This document shows positions 11,434 to 24,465 of a stretch of DNA of 64,000 nucleotides, piece by piece. The stretch comes from Pseudevernia furfuracea (lineage: Eukaryota; Ascomycota; Lecanoromycetes; Lecanorales; Parmeliaceae): contig JAIUPT010000032.1 in assembly GCA_022315425.1 (NCBI GenBank), positions 1,166,501-1,230,500 of the forward strand, written 5' to 3'. A program made the position numbers and the translations under genes. Numbering within the stretch: the stretch's first letter is position 1; every line of letters starts with the position of its first letter. The notes under the pieces were generated by a model, which saw only the letters and a program-made list of their open reading frames with translations, was not told where the DNA came from and made no database searches.

Positions 11434-14400
11434 TCAAGCTCCACTGCCGTCTGCAATAGCAAGTCTCTGCTTCGCCGTCTTGGCTTTTTTACTGATGCCC
11501 TTTCTCTTCCCCGGCGCCGCGGGTTCTGCCACTTCCATTGGCGTCGCTGCGCCTGAAGGTTTGTTGCTGCCGTCGTCGAAATGTCCTTCACCTGTTAAAA
11601 TATCACGGTCAGTACAGTTCTCCATCGCTGATGGTAGGCGTAAGCGGTATTTTACCTTCATGATACATATCATCCAGACTGACATCCTTCTTCCTCCCTC
11701 CAGTCTTCTTCCTTCCACCCTTCTTCCCCTGCTCCTCACTCTTCGCCGCAATCTCCTGTTCCTTTTTCTCAATCAGCTCGGCTTCATCGTCATCCGCAAG
11801 CCAGAGTGCGATGTCCTTATTCCGATTATCTTTGCTTCGGGTATTGAAATCCACACCTGCACCGCCACCGCCGGAGATGACAACACGCTGGACTTCTTCC
11901 TTTTGCAAGGCTCGCTTGCGGATTCGCTCTTCGATAGTGCCACGTGTGATCATGCGGTAAACTGTGACTTGCTTGGTCTGACCGAGACGATGAGCACGAT
12001 CCATGGCTTGAGAGTCGATGGTAGGGTTCCAGTCCGAGTCATAGAAGATGACGGTATCCGCGGCGGTCAAGTTGATACCGAGGCCACCAGCGCGAGTAGA
12101 GAGCAAGAAGATGAAGATTTCTGGTTTTGTCTGGAAGTCGGCAACCGTATCCCTCCGGTCTTCGAGCTTGGTGGAGCCGTCGAGTCGAAGGTATTTGTAG
12201 TTGCGGTAGGTGAGGTACTCTTCCATGAGGTCGATCATGCGGGTCATCTGAAAGTAAAGTAGGACGCGGTGGCCACCATTCTTGAGCTGGCGAAGGAGCT
12301 GGTCAAGCTTCGCAAGTTTGCCGGAGTCAGTGACGAAGCGCCGCATTGAAGGCACGTGGATGTTGGTGAATCGGGATTTCTGTGACAGCGGCTGTGGAAG
12401 AAGACTGGTGACTGGGTATCTAGCTGGGTCAACCTTGGCTTCGAGTAGTGCGGCTTCGTCTTTCTCCGATACTCCGTAGAGGGCCTTTCGCAAAGGTATA
12501 TTGAAGATGGTGTTCTCCTTCTGAATGCGCGAATCCTGATCTGAACAAGAGATCTGGATTGGTGGTGCCGAAGCCCCAGGTCTGGCACACTGCTCGATCG
12601 CGTCCAAACCCTGATTTTCGAATTTGTTCTTTGAAATGTTGAAGAGGTTGTGTAAGCGATTCTCTGCAGTGATGTTGCAAAGCGGGCGGCGATCATTGCG
12701 CTCAACGATGTTGAAAAGAGCATGTGCGGGAGTGTAGTTGGTCTCTTCAGATTCATCGTACACAACATTGAAACGTGCAAGGCGAGACGCCTTTCCAGCA
12801 AGCTGAATAGCTCGTTCGGCTACACCTTGGTGAGAGGCTTTGTATGCTTCGCTTGCTGATGTGTCAGCGAACCGCATCCAGGAGAAAGTGGCACTGTCCG
12901 ATGAGCTCTTTTGGATATTCTCAGGCGTCCAGATGTTCATCAGTTCGGCTAGACACTTGCCCTTGAAACCGGCTTTTGAGTTGTTAGGGCCTGCCACATC
13001 CAGTCTCGCTTCCGGACTGCAAAGTAGGCGCGGAAGGTCGTATTCGATCAAATTCCTTGTCGAGTAGCCGACATTGACGTTATTGCCTTCTCTCATGAAG
13101 GAAGCACATTCTGCAAAGTGTGCCAATGACAGTGGTGAATTTGTATCGGCTCTCTCGAACAAGTCGGGGTGATTGCAAACCTTTCTAAACTGCATGACAA
13201 GATTCATCAAAGTCGCCGTGTCTTGATCGTCACCAACTGCAGCCTTTTCGATGAGATCCATGATGCTGATGCGATTACGGAGATTACCATAGTATGCGCG
13301 TTGACGGTACGTCAGGTCGCAGAAGACATCTTCTTCAATCTTGTCGCCCAGCTCTTTCTGAACGTGCTTCTTAATACGCCGCAACATGAACGGCTTGAGA
13401 ATCATGTGTAGTCGCTTGAGCTGATCCTCATTGAGCTTGGTATTGCTCTGGGCGTGACTCTCAATATCTTTGGAGAACCAGTCGCTGAATTCATCATGGG
13501 AATCGAAGAGACTGGGCATGATGAAATGCAGTAGAGCCCAAAGCTCCTGCATGTTGTTCTGAATTGGCGTCCCAGTCAAAAGCAGGCGATTTCGGCAAGC
13601 AAATCCCAGTAAGCTCTTCCACCGTGAACTCTGCGAGGATTTGATAGCTTGAGCCTCATCTAGAATCATGTACTGCCAACGAATTTTCGAAAAGTATTGA
13701 GTGTCTTGCACAACCAGCTGATATGAGGTAATGAGGACATGAAAAGGTGAGTCTTTGGTGTAGGTGATGGGCTTCCGATCCCAGAACTTTCGTAGTACCT
13801 TTCGATCTTTCGCGTTTCCCCAGTAAGGCAGACACTTCAAATTAGGAACGAAGCGCGTTATCTCTTGTTGCCAATTGTGCAATGTAGACGAAGGTGCAAT
13901 GACGAGGAAGGGACCCCAGATATTGTGCTTCTCTGCAAGGTAGGCCATCACCGATATTGACTGCACAGTCTTCCCGAGACCCATCTCATCTGCCAATATC
14001 CCGTTGATGCCCTGCTCGTACAGGTTGACCAGCCAGTTGAGCCCTTTGAGCTGGTATTCCTTCAATTGCGCGTTCAGCATCTTGGGCTGAGCAACATCAA
14101 TGTCGCCTAGACCAGTGGGGTTCTGGAAATTCATCTCGCCATCGTCGAATTGTGCCATCTTGTTATCATCGCCATTGAAAGCTCGAGCTTTGTTTTGAGC
14201 TTCCTGGACGGCATTTTGCGCATTCGCCATTGCAGCTTGCCTGAGAACAGTCTCATCCTCGGCGTCAAAGTCGAGATCCTCGAAATTGGTGACTTTGGTG
14301 CCGACTTGACCTACGCTGTCCGGCAATGTGATTGCATGAGCATCTGCCTTGCCTGGTCGAATAGTCTCCTTGGACACACTAACGTCTGCACTGTCTGTTG

Positions 14401-16822
14401 ATCGCTCCACCTCATCAGTCTTGATCTTGCGACCAATAAAATGTGAATATAGTTCCGTCTGCGAGATCAAGAAGTTGAGCTTGCGCTTTTGCCGGTTAGA
14501 TTCACGCTCTGCTTCGACCTTCTTTGCGTTCTCTTGCTCTTGCTTCTCAGCAACCTTTCGCAGGTCTCGTTCTGCCCTCTCATTGCGCTTCCAGAAGGAC
14601 ATCATCTCTCGCATGCTTCTCTTAGCCCGTGCTTGGACGTCTTTGGTGCCTTTGTTGGTACGCAGCTGCCATCTCCGAGCCTCCTTTGCTGCCAGCTGGG
14701 CTGTCTTTCGTAGATTGGATTGCTTTATCGATAGTGAATTGTCCTTGATTCTGCTAACCTTGGGTACATCCTTTCGTGCAATGTCTTTCCAGATTGAATC
14801 ATAAACCTGCTGGAAACCTTTGGAATCGTAGTTTGTCAAAGTCGACGTAGCCGGTGAAGCATCTTTCGGGGTCTCTCTAGGCCGGACTTCTTTTGTTCCT
14901 CTTGGGTAGGTATCTCTTCGGCTCTCTTCTTTCGGGGCTATCAACACCAAGTCGTCCCGTTCCCTCTCCTGCAAGGCCCAGCCATGCTCAGCAGCATCCT
15001 TTTCGGCCTGCTTCTTCTCTTTCGATTTCTTCGGCCGTACAGAAGGGCCCTTGATCTTCTTCCGGGGTGGCTCAGGCGAAAGGTGGGTGGCACTCTGGAA
15101 CGTGCTCATGGTACCACCCTCAAGATTTGGTGCCATTGGAGTGACTTCACGAATCTCTTCCGGTATGTCACCCCGTTCCAGAATTCTCTTGGTGGTTTTC
15201 GCTTTTTTCTCCGCTTTCTGTGCGTCTCTCATGAATCTTTCTTTCTCGGCTTCATCATCAGCCATCTTGAGTTTCTCGAGCGCCTCTTTCTGCAATTGGG
15301 TCTGTTGTTGTATGGTCTTTTCGCGTCGGCGCTTGCGTTGCATATCCTTCTTGCGCTCCTTCTCGTCCTGGACCTCTTTGCGTTGGACCTCTTCGAGGGC
15401 ATGATTTTCGTTGATCTGTCTAAATCGCTCCTTACCATAATCCGCGTAGGTACCTAATTGGAGCGAAATAGTCCTGGATGCAGCGGTGCGACGGCGCTAA
15501 GCTTCTGTGTCAGTTCGGGCGAAAAATTGAGGGCGTGGATTGGCCAACATACCTTGCGCTTGATCTCTTCACCATGCTCAACATCCCGCTGTCGCTTCTG
15601 AGCCGATTTGGCATGCTTCTGCTTGTCGGTCTCGTACTCTGGTAACTCAACCGGACTCAGCGGCGTTGCATCTATCTTTGCCATTTCTTTCTTGACCTTT
15701 TCGTTCTCTTTGTCCGAGGTCATTGGGCCAGGCTTCGGCTTGATGCTACCTAAGCTCTTTGCAGGAGGGAGAAGTTGAGGTTCGGCTTTAGTGATATTCT
15801 TGGTCGGGGCTGAATAGCTTTTAGGCGAGGCAGTGCGTTTCAGGCCAGACTTTCTTGGTGCTGTCCGTGAAGGTTTGACATCTCCGTTCGTAGTGTTCGA
15901 AGAGCTCTTTAGCGGCTTCGAGGCAGGTGTAGACCGCGGAGTAGATTTCGGGGGATCAGGAACATTGCTTGAGAGGATACTGGAGAAAGACATTGGATTT
16001 GCGGTCCTTGTAGCCTTGGGCTCTTCTTTTGCTCGGATCTGGTTATCATCTTCATCAATCGTTCCTTGGGAAGATGGTCGGTCCATGGAGCCGTTCATTC
16101 GCGTTGCATAATTGAAGCCGCTTTGCGGATGTATTGGGGATCCAAGAGCGCTTCTTGCAGGTGATTGTGGGATGGAGCTATGTCTGCTTGGTGGGTGTGC
16201 ATGGGATGACGGTAATGTTGGCGAGCGCTGCGAGAAGTGACTGGTCGGGGAGTTGTATGTGACTGGAGAAACTTTTTGGTCTGGATACTGGCTAGAGTAT
16301 GAGACAGGCTCTCGAGTCTATGGGACAGTTATAGTCAGCCATATGAAATGCTGGAGACACTTCACTGCCAAAAAGGCCTAGACTTACCTGACCCGGCGAG
16401 CGTGTGTTGTACTGTGATTGCTTCCTATTTGGCACTTCACGATGTTCTGATAATGGATCGTAGCGTGTAGAGCCGTCAGATTCTCTATGGGAATATGCCG
16501 AGCCATTTTGTGAAGAACCGTTCGTCTTGGGAGAAGGCGGAGGACCCAGGCGTGGGCTGATGGCGGGGGGTTGTTGTGACATGGTTGCAGCGGTGGAGGG
16601 TCGAGAGGAGTATTGAGGGTAGGGTGAAGGAGGATGTGTTCCGTTGACAGGCGAGTAAGGATGACTATGGGTTGGGGAGTGTGGATGATAATCCCTTCGC
16701 CGGCGGTCTTCTTCCTCAGGATATCTCCGCGTCACTGAAGCTGGAGGAGAGTGCATTGTGTTTAGGCCTGCAGCAGCCAAGGCGGATGGGTGATCTCCTT
16801 GGCGTAATGTCCGGGGCATCAT
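11434..16822 (-). CDS. INO80: Chromatin-remodelling ATPase INO80
   Basis: Catalytic subunit of the INO80 complex, which slides nucleosomes and exchanges H2A.Z in the nucleus. Model: complement(11434..11591, 11656..15496, 15553..16317, 16388..16822), 1732 aa, a normal length for filamentous fungi. The first about 400 residues are disordered, Ser/Pro/Gln-rich. Then come a long charged coiled coil and a DBINO-like region, and a split SNF2 ATPase: ILADEMGLGKT (about residue 900), DEAQ box in MILDEAQAIKSS, LLLTGTPIQNN, then the C-terminal lobe (LRLDGSTKLEDRRD, STRAGGLGINLTAAD, DRAHRLGQTKQV). The gap between the lobes is long, as is typical of INO80. The last exon gives a basic tail. Start MMPRTL is the first ATG of the open frame; an upstream leader exon cannot be excluded. 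Intron 15497-15552 skips an AG placed right after CTGAC. Confidence 0.94.
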
Positions 16823-17875
16823 TCAGTTATAGGGCTTGGATGAGTGGATGGCATGGTGTCAAGTTGGAATGGATTAGTTAGTGAGACTCCAGAAGGCAAA
16901 ATGTGATCATCAATGAAGCCACATCAGGCGCAGATCTTATTGTGCCCAGGTAGGGCGCGGGTGTGGGTCAGTCAGCAAGGGAGTGTGGAAATTATTTGAT
17001 GATTTTGGTCTGAAAGGACGACGACGAGGAGATGTTGAATTGTGGTGCTGGGAAGATGTATTAGAGGGGGGGATGATGTGGTGGAAGAGATTATTATTGC
17101 CGGGAGGATGGCGTTCCATTTTGTGATGGTGTTGGTCGGCCTTCCTGGAAAAGCGTCAATCGCAGCCAAACGCGAGGGAGATTATTATTGCCTACAGGCT
17201 ACCACGCATCGAATCGAAGCTTCCTTGGCGGAGTACTTTTTTTTACTGAGATTTTTACTACAGCTACAAGTAATAAAATCAAAATTCAACTCACGATATC
17301 AATATTTCTCTCATCATTAATTGTTATTGCAAAATATATATTATGATTATGATTATTTTATTCTCTTTTACTTCTTTCTCTGCAATAACCATAGGTAGCT
17401 AATTTCTCTTTGGAATGTTTTGAATCTTCCTGTCCTTTCAACATATTCCTTATCCAGCGGGCGCATAACCTACTTGTTAGTACGTACCCTCGATCCATTT
17501 CATTATTGAGCCTTATCCTCGCCTTAGCTCCGCCTCGCTTTCTCCTTCGCACCAACCAAATGCGGCCTGCATTTCACCCAAACTGCCCCTCGCTCATATA
17601 AGGTACTCTACATGCACGCTTCCACGGATGTCATCGGGCGATACATCCTGCCCCATACATCCCCCTTCGTCGGCAAATGCTTGTCCCAATCTCAGCTTTC
17701 AACTTCGCCATTCTGCCAAAGTCGCCAAAGCCTTGATGACGGAAAATTTTATATAATGATGACCTTTCTGCATTCTACAATGGAGCCGAGTCCAGAAACG
17801 CCCTTTCTAGGCTATCGAATACATCCATCATGTGGTATCATCACCCGAGTAATTTATCGCAACGCAAATCGATCC
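16823..17875. other. Intergenic, INO80 promoter and NHX1 downstream region
   Basis: No convincing gene. About 17260-17370 is strongly AT-rich (ATTATGATTATGATTATTTTATT and similar). The stretch next to 16822 should hold the INO80 promoter and leader; the part near 17875 the NHX1 3-prime region. Confidence 0.4.
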
Positions 17876-20125
17876 CTAGACGCCGCCGCCGCCCTTCCTA
17901 TTCTGATCCAGCAGCAGCTTGGGCTTGATAAACCCTTCGTCAAGCTGTGTGAACCACGCCGCTTGTTCTTCCGATGTGCCAGAAAGGAGTTGGCTGATGG
18001 CTCCGGTGGCACTCAGGTCGACATCACCGCTTGGTGGGTGGTTCGTTGCGGCATGAGATGATCCTGCTGCTGCTGCTGCCCGAGGGTCTCCCCTACTCGG
18101 AGACGATTTCCTTCTTGGTGGCCGATTCTTAGCTGCTGGCGGAAGGTCACTATCAGAGTATAAATTTTCCTCGTCGCTCGGCATACCGTCTTCTCGGGCT
18201 AATAGAGACTGACGCGCGAACTCGGCTTCCCTCTCCCGCTGACCGACAGTCGAGTTGTTACGGGATGTTGGTCTGTTTGGAGGGCTGACGCTGGGTGTCC
18301 CACTACTATATCCAGACTCCGCACCTCCATTAACAACGCGAAGACCGTTCCTATCGACTGGAACAGCGCTGCCCTTCCGTGGCTGTGGCAGGTAGCCAAC
18401 TGCATTGCCCGCACTCTTGTAGTAGGTCCCATTTGTCGCTGTTTCAATGTCAAATTCGTCGTCCGAATCGATCTCTTCGACCACGCCAGTCCGAATGCCC
18501 ATGATCTCAAGCATGCGGGCGGTAGTGCCGCCAAATATGATGACTGTGAGGACAACCACTACAAGAACCGTAGCCTGTAGGGTGGGACCATTGGCTCCAG
18601 TTAAACCAGCAGCCAATGCCACGCCGACAGCACCACGTAGTCCAGCCCAGAAAAGCATTACTTGATACGAATAAGGGAGTTCATCGGCAACGTCTTTCCC
18701 TCTCCGTTTTGCACGGTAGCGGATGAACCAGTTGATGGCTCTTGAAAGAGGGAATACCGCACACCACCTTGCCACGCATATGCCGATGATGGCGATGAGT
18801 ATGAATAAAGGCTTGAAGTATAGTGTCGTGTTCGTGAACAGAGTCAGCCCAAGATAGATGAAGATGAAGTTTTCTGACAATTGTGCAAGCGCCGAAAACA
18901 TGTACTTCGTAGTCAATTGTGTACGTCGTGACATATTGTAGTAGGCGTAGTGCTTCAAAGTAATGCCACAGAACAAAAGAGTGACGATGCCTGGCGACAG
19001 ATTAGCATTGCCGCCACTGAGGCACAAGCGACCATCTATTCTTGTAGCCTGTACGAACCTGACATCATTGCTCCATTGGCGAAGTAGTAGCTCGCGTATG
19101 CGATCAGGATGATCAGACAGCTCTCAATCTTGGGAAATCGGCGAACAAGGGTAAACTTTAGCAGGAGCGCGGTCCCAATGCCGACTATGATTCCAATGAT
19201 GAGACTCCCGAAAAACACCAAGAAGAATATACCGATAGCCTCGAAGAAACTAACGATGGTCAAAGAGCCACCCCTGTTGCCGTCTGGTTTATATCTCTGT
19301 GCTGTGTCGAAGATGACGATGGCGATTGCATCGTTCAAGATGGACTCTCCAAAGATGACAGTGTACAACTTTGGGTCCACTTTGTACGTATTGAAAATAG
19401 CAAGAATAGTGACTGGGTCCGTAGCAGATAACGTTGCCCCTACTGATATTGCCTCCACAAAAGATATTTGGAACCTATCGAGAGGTATCCGTGTCCACAG
19501 CCATAGAAACAAGCCTAGCACGATAGCTGATATAAAGGTCCCCGCGAACGCAAATGTCAAGATGGTGCCAATATTGCGGAAGAAGTTTGCTTGATGCAGT
19601 TCGTATCCAGAGGCTAGGATGATCGGAGGGAGGAGTAGGTTGAAGAAGAATTGGTAGTCGAAGCTGACGGTGTTTTGGATGAAGGTTCCCTCGGTCAATT
19701 TTATCATCAGACCGGCGGCCATGCCTATATATGTTCAGTCGACACATTTCGTCAGAGCCGACGGCTGCAGAAAGGGCCCCACCAGCAAAGATTGAGATGA
19801 CCGTCTCGTGTATTGCTTGTATCTTCTTGTGCTGTAGCATGTAACTTGCAAACAGAGCCAGTATGAGCAGCATGATCAGAATGAACAATGCCCATGATGA
19901 GAAAATCTCCTTCTGTCCAGCCTCCGGCTCTTTAGAGTCTCCCTGTCAGCCATCCAGTCGTTGGCTCAATGCGGAGAGTGCGCTCACCACCATCTTCTGG
20001 ATCTGCCTCATCATCGGTCTGTCGTTCTAGACGAGTGGGAATGTCAGAGAAAGTTCAGCGTTCTGTAGAGGATAAGGCATCATACTCAGAAGCTCATAGA
20101 TGGCATTGCGCATAAGCGAAGCCAT
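17876..20125 (-). CDS. NHX1: Endosomal Na+(K+)/H+ exchanger, Nhx1 type
   Basis: Monovalent cation/proton antiporter (CPA1, NHE family) of the late endosome/prevacuole, controlling luminal pH and salt tolerance. Model: complement(17876..18990, 19059..19724, 19783..19938, 19988..20026, 20086..20125), 671 aa, with two tiny 5-prime exons of 40 and 39 nt. Family marks: HETVISIFAG, amiloride-site motif FFFNLLLPPIILASGYE, SATDPVTILAIF, FGESILNDAIAIVIF with the transport Asp, and the GITLKHYAYYNMS segment, about 10-12 membrane helices. The last about 200 residues are a hydrophilic Ser/Arg-rich cytosolic tail. The intron at 19939-19987 must use GGGAG as acceptor, skipping the AG directly behind CTGAC, to keep frame. 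Divergent from the sugar transporter. Confidence 0.92.
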
Positions 20126-21078
20126 ACCGACGAAATAGAAAAGAAGCAGGCGGCTTCTTGAACGAACACATCTGCCTCCGCAATCACGGCAAGGCAACCA
20201 GGGTGACGGTTATGATAGCAGAAAGACGGAGACACATCATCTGGCGAAAGTGTTTCGATGATTACGGAGGCCTGGTAGTGAGGTACTTAACCCACGCCAA
20301 GACTTTGGTTGTCGCGAGAAGGGTACAAGTAAGGTAGCCTTGGCTGGACTAGAGCCGCATAGAGTATTGTCCGCCAATCGATAATGAAATGGTACTCGTA
20401 TGCACGGAGCGATATACTTCCTAGCGGTCTTGTTTATAACGACAGCCTACTACAGTACTTTATTGCATTATCTTGCACGCAGTGTGGAATTGCATTGCTC
20501 GATGTGTTGGACATAATGGATAGAACGGCGAGAACGGCTACATAAGGTAGGTACCTACGTGGTACCTTATGAGGATCTACGAGAGTACGCTAAGGAGTAA
20601 AGTAAGGTAGGGCTCAGTCCCGCCCGAGCCCCACCATAGCGGGACATGTCACATCGGACACCTCAAGCTCCTACTCAAGCTTCAAGATTTAAGGTAGGTA
20701 TGATTCAACCTGTCTCGCCTGTATATCATAATATCACCCTCTTTTGGCTCGCATAATCATAATCTCAGGTACACGTCTCTTTACCCTATTACGAACGTCG
20801 ACCGCTTTTCCATTTCACAGACACACATCTCTCGCAGAACTGTTGTCCGAGAACCCACTCTCTACCAGAACGGGCACCTGACTTGGTCATTCAGCCCAAG
20901 TGCAGAGGAAACAGCAGACCATGGACCCATCCACGCACTCATAACACCCTCTTGGACCTTGACCACAAACAAATCTTCCTTTGAATCCGTCGCTGCTTCC
21001 AATATACGAACGTTCCCGCCTTCGCCCTTTACCGCTGCCAACCTCTTCCAACCCATCTCATTCGAAGCTTAGAGTTTG
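20126..21078. promoter_or_regulatory. Divergent intergenic region between NHX1 and the sugar transporter
   Basis: About 950 bp between two divergent start codons. It holds the densest group of GGTACC/AAGGTA motifs in the window (20543-20569 with a near-palindrome, 20602-20610, 20690-20700). A CT-rich tract just before 21079 (CACACATCTCTCGCAGAAC) resembles fungal core promoters. Confidence 0.45.
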
Positions 21079-23193
21079 ATGGCACATGACCCATCAACAT
21101 CGCGGTCAGTCTCCAGACTGTCAAGAGACAGTTCCCGGCAGCAAGTAACGACCCAAAGTCATGTCTCATCTCCTTTGGATTCTGCGAAAGACCGAAGAAG
21201 TCGGCCAGGATCCCTTGACTTGAACGAGAACTCGCCTCTCCTGTCACCCCAGCGGCTCCAGATTGAACGTGGATCCGAGGATCGTGGTGTCTCCACTGGT
21301 CTATTAGACTGGAATGACGGGGAAGAGGAGAAAACTAAGAGCACATTTTACCTCTTCATATTGACGTTGGGCATTGGAGGGTGAGAGTACTCTACCCATA
21401 CCCTGCCAGCGCGCTACAAGAGGAATTAAGTGCTGACAGAATCAACACAGGCTACAAATAGCATGGGCGACGGAGCTATCAAATGGCTCTGTAAGTACAG
21501 CGGCCCGATCAGACAGGCCTTGTGTGCTAATGGGTTTATGAACAGCCCTATCTCCTTTCGCTAGGCATGAGCAAGTCCCTACTCGCTTTCGTATGGATCG
21601 CCGGGCCACTCTCCGGTACTCTTGTTCAACCATACGTCGGAATTCGAAGTGACAACTGCCGCAGTCCGTGGGGAAAGAGGGTACCCTTCATGCTCGCAGG
21701 CGCATTCGCTACGGCGATTTCCCTCCTGTGCTTGGCTTGGACACGCGAAATTGTGCACGGATTTCTTGGGCTCTTCGGCGCAGATCCAGAATCGCATGGT
21801 GTCAAAGTCTGCTCAATCATCTTCGCAATCGCCTTCGTCTACATATTGGATTTCGCAATCAATACAGGTGAGTCTTGAGTTACGCATCTCAATGAATGCC
21901 GCTAACATTCTTCCAGTTCAAGCGGGTATCCGCGCCTTCATAGTTGACTACGCACCAACGCATCAGCAGGAGGACGCCAATTCGTGGGCTGGCCGAATCA
22001 CTGGCATCGGCAACATCCTGGGATACCTCTCCGGCTACGTGAACCTTCCAGATATTTTCCCCTGGCTGGGCAATACACAGTTCAAAGTTCTTTGTGTTAT
22101 CGCCAGTGTTTCCCTCTGCGGCACTGTCGTAATTACCTCTCTCTATATCCGCGAACGCGATCCTCGTCTTGAAGGCCCCCCTTCCGAGGCTAATCCTGGG
22201 ATCCTCAGCTTTTTCCGCCAAGTGTTCAACTCGATCCGTCGACTTCCCCCCCAGAGTCGCAAAGTCTGCGAGGTGCAGTTTTTCAACTGGATGGGCTGGT
22301 TCGGTTTTCTGTTCTACGTTACAACCTGGATAGGCCAATTGCACGTAAACCCTTACTTCGCCTCACATCCGGACCTCACCCCAGCCGAAATCGACAAAGC
22401 CTGGGAAGACGCCACGCGGGTTGGCACATTTGCGCTCTTGATATTCGCCATCACCTCCTTCACCTCCAACGTGCTCCTTCCATTCCTCGTCGTTCCCTCC
22501 TACCGCGCCCCTCCTCCCAAGACTCCATCCACTCCGTTGCACCACACTCCCGGCACACCCGGTACCATCTCCGCGAGTATCACATCTTTCTTCCCACCTG
22601 CACCTTCCCCATCTCCAACCCTTCACGCCCGGTTAACCCGCCTCTTGGGCCTTTGCCAAATAAAATGGCTCACCCTCCGCCGTGCCTGGCTTCTATCCCA
22701 TATTCTCTTCGCCCTTTGCATGGCCTCCACTTTCTTCATCTCCACCCCGACCCAAGCCACAGTCTTGACCGGCGTCGCCGGCTTGCCGTGGGCTCTCTCT
22801 TTATGGGCGCCTTTCGCTCTCATAAGCGCTGAGATATCGACTCGGGACAGTGAGGCGCGGCGGGGAGGCTGGAACTCGGAGAACAAGCCAGAAGATCAAG
22901 CGGGCGTGATACTTGGTCTTCACAACGTCGCCGTCGCTGCTCCACAAATCGTTTCGACGTTGGTCTCGAGTGCCATCTTCAAACTCGCGCAGAAACAGAG
23001 AGGAGAGCCTTATGATACTAGCGTAGGGTGGGTTCTCCGATTTGGTGGACTAGCAGCACTGGTGGCAGCGGTCTTTACTTGGAGGATCAGGGAAGACGTG
23101 GAGCCGGTCAAGGGGAACGGAAGAAAGCGGGAGGGAGGGACCGGGGAAGAGGAGAGAGGTTTGAGAGATCATCAGGATGGGGAAACGGCGTGA
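21079..23193 (+). CDS. Sucrose/alpha-glucoside-type sugar:H+ symporter (GPH/SLC45 family)
   Basis: Membrane sugar transporter of the glycoside-pentoside-hexuronide branch of the major facilitator superfamily, related to plant SUT and fission yeast Sut1. Model: join(21079..21380, 21451..21490, 21546..21867, 21917..23193), 646 aa. Marks: GLQIAWATELSNGSPYLLSLG, GPLSGTLVQPYVGIRSD, the RxPWGKRxPF loop (CRSPWGKRVPFMLAGA), ILDFAINTVQAGIRAFIVDY and GRITGIGNILGYLSGY. About 12 helices are expected, with a long Pro/Ser-rich cytosolic loop near 22500-22620. ATG 21079 is preceded by an in-frame stop. Exon 2 is only 40 nt and phases agree throughout. The substrate (sucrose, maltose or other) cannot be settled from sequence. 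Confidence 0.88.
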
Positions 23194-23495
23194 AATGTAG
23201 TGGGATGAGTCAAGGGTCTTTGAGCGGGGTATTGGACAGGCCTGACGGGCTCGATAGGTACGGTGCATGACCCGTGGTGAGTGGGATAATGAATGTTATC
23301 AATCTCCTCGGCGTGAGCCATCTTGTTGGTAAGAAGCCCGGCTTACACAATTCCATACCCTTCTTCCGTTGCCGTATTCATGTACTCACAAGCATAACTC
23401 GTACACTTCTTTATACCATGTGATGATCGCATGCATACCTCCCTCCATTGCGAGGGGGAAAACAATCGTTAAGATACTTGTTAGACTGACTATCC

Positions 23496-23527
23496 CTACC
23501 TTACCTTACCTTACCTTACCTTACCTT
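23496..23527. repeat. (ACCTT)n microsatellite
   Basis: Six perfect tandem copies of the pentamer ACCTT; a shorter stretch of the same unit follows at 23664-23680. The unit equals the core of the intergenic AAGGTA motif found elsewhere in the window. Confidence 0.9.
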
Positions 23528-23877
23528 TCTTCAACAGATCACCACCTATCGTTCAAAAGTCTAGTTTAACTAACTAACTATACAATTTCCCCCCCCCCTT
23601 TTTTTCTTCCTTTTTTTCCTTTTTTTCTTCCAATTTTTTTCTATAAAATAATCACGATGACCCTACCTACCTTACCTTCTCCATTCGCCGGAGGAGGAGG
23701 GGGTCCCCCACTCCGGCTTCCATACAAGTTGGGCCTTCCAAGAACTCGAAGGACTCGAAGGACTCGTGGTTCTCACACCGTGGTGCCGTGTGACACACAC
23801 ATAACCTATGCCCCCCGAAGAATTATCCCCGCCGAATCTTATACCCACCCTTCTTTCACACAAAGCAAAAAAGGGAA

Positions 23878-23904
23878 GGGGGGGGGGGGGGGGGGGGGGG
23901 GGGG
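23878..23904. repeat. Poly-G tract, 27 bases
   Basis: Uninterrupted run of 27 G, preceded by GGGAA. Length in the assembly may be unreliable because homopolymers of this size are hard to sequence. Confidence 0.9.
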
Positions 23905-24465
23905 TGCCGTTTTTGTGTGGTCGTGTGTGAGTAGTACTGGCATCCTTTTTCAGCTTGTGTGTGGGGTTGAATCGATCATTTTTATTTTTTATTTTTTCTC
24001 TCTCTTCACTAACAGAGGTACATATCGTTACAACGACATGTTTTCAATTTCCCATCTATAAAACAGATTGATTCTCTCTCTTCCAAGAAGCCAACAAAGC
24101 TAGACGAGTGTTATCTAGTCGGGCAATACATAAAACAAAACAGTGGCAAGAATTGCTTCCGTTTCACATCTGCCAAGCCTCCAGATTTTACAATCCTTTT
24201 TTGTGCTCCAACTGCCCCTTTCTCCAACACCATGCGTCGTTCGATTCTAGCATGACATGCGTAATACATACATTAAGGGGACCGCAAATGCAAGCTCCAG
24301 CTAATTGGCTGTGAAGGATGGGTTTCCACCCATGATAGAGTGACTTTCTAAGCAGATTAAATTAAGGAAATGAGATAGGGAATTCGTGGCGTCGTGAATA
24401 TGTAACGGGTGGCGGTAAGAGGCCCATGCTATACAACGATACAGCAACAGGCCTGTCGACGGGCG

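Larger units (their letters stand above)
23194..24465. other. Intergenic, low-complexity, between two convergent genes
   Basis: 3-prime regions of the sugar transporter and STE12. No gene seen. It contains an (ACCTT)n microsatellite, poly-C/T tracts (23588-23640), three copies of a GGACTCGAA nonamer (about 23743-23767) and a 27-base G run. Confidence 0.5.

Noticed and set aside
11480..12262. 260-codon plus-strand frame
   Set aside because: Antisense shadow of the INO80 C-terminal region, whose motifs are clear on the other strand.
21622..22000. Alternative long frame that runs into the sugar transporter from upstream
   Set aside because: Its first part is out of phase with the conserved transporter sequence; the spliced frame with the RxPWGKRxPF loop is the real one.
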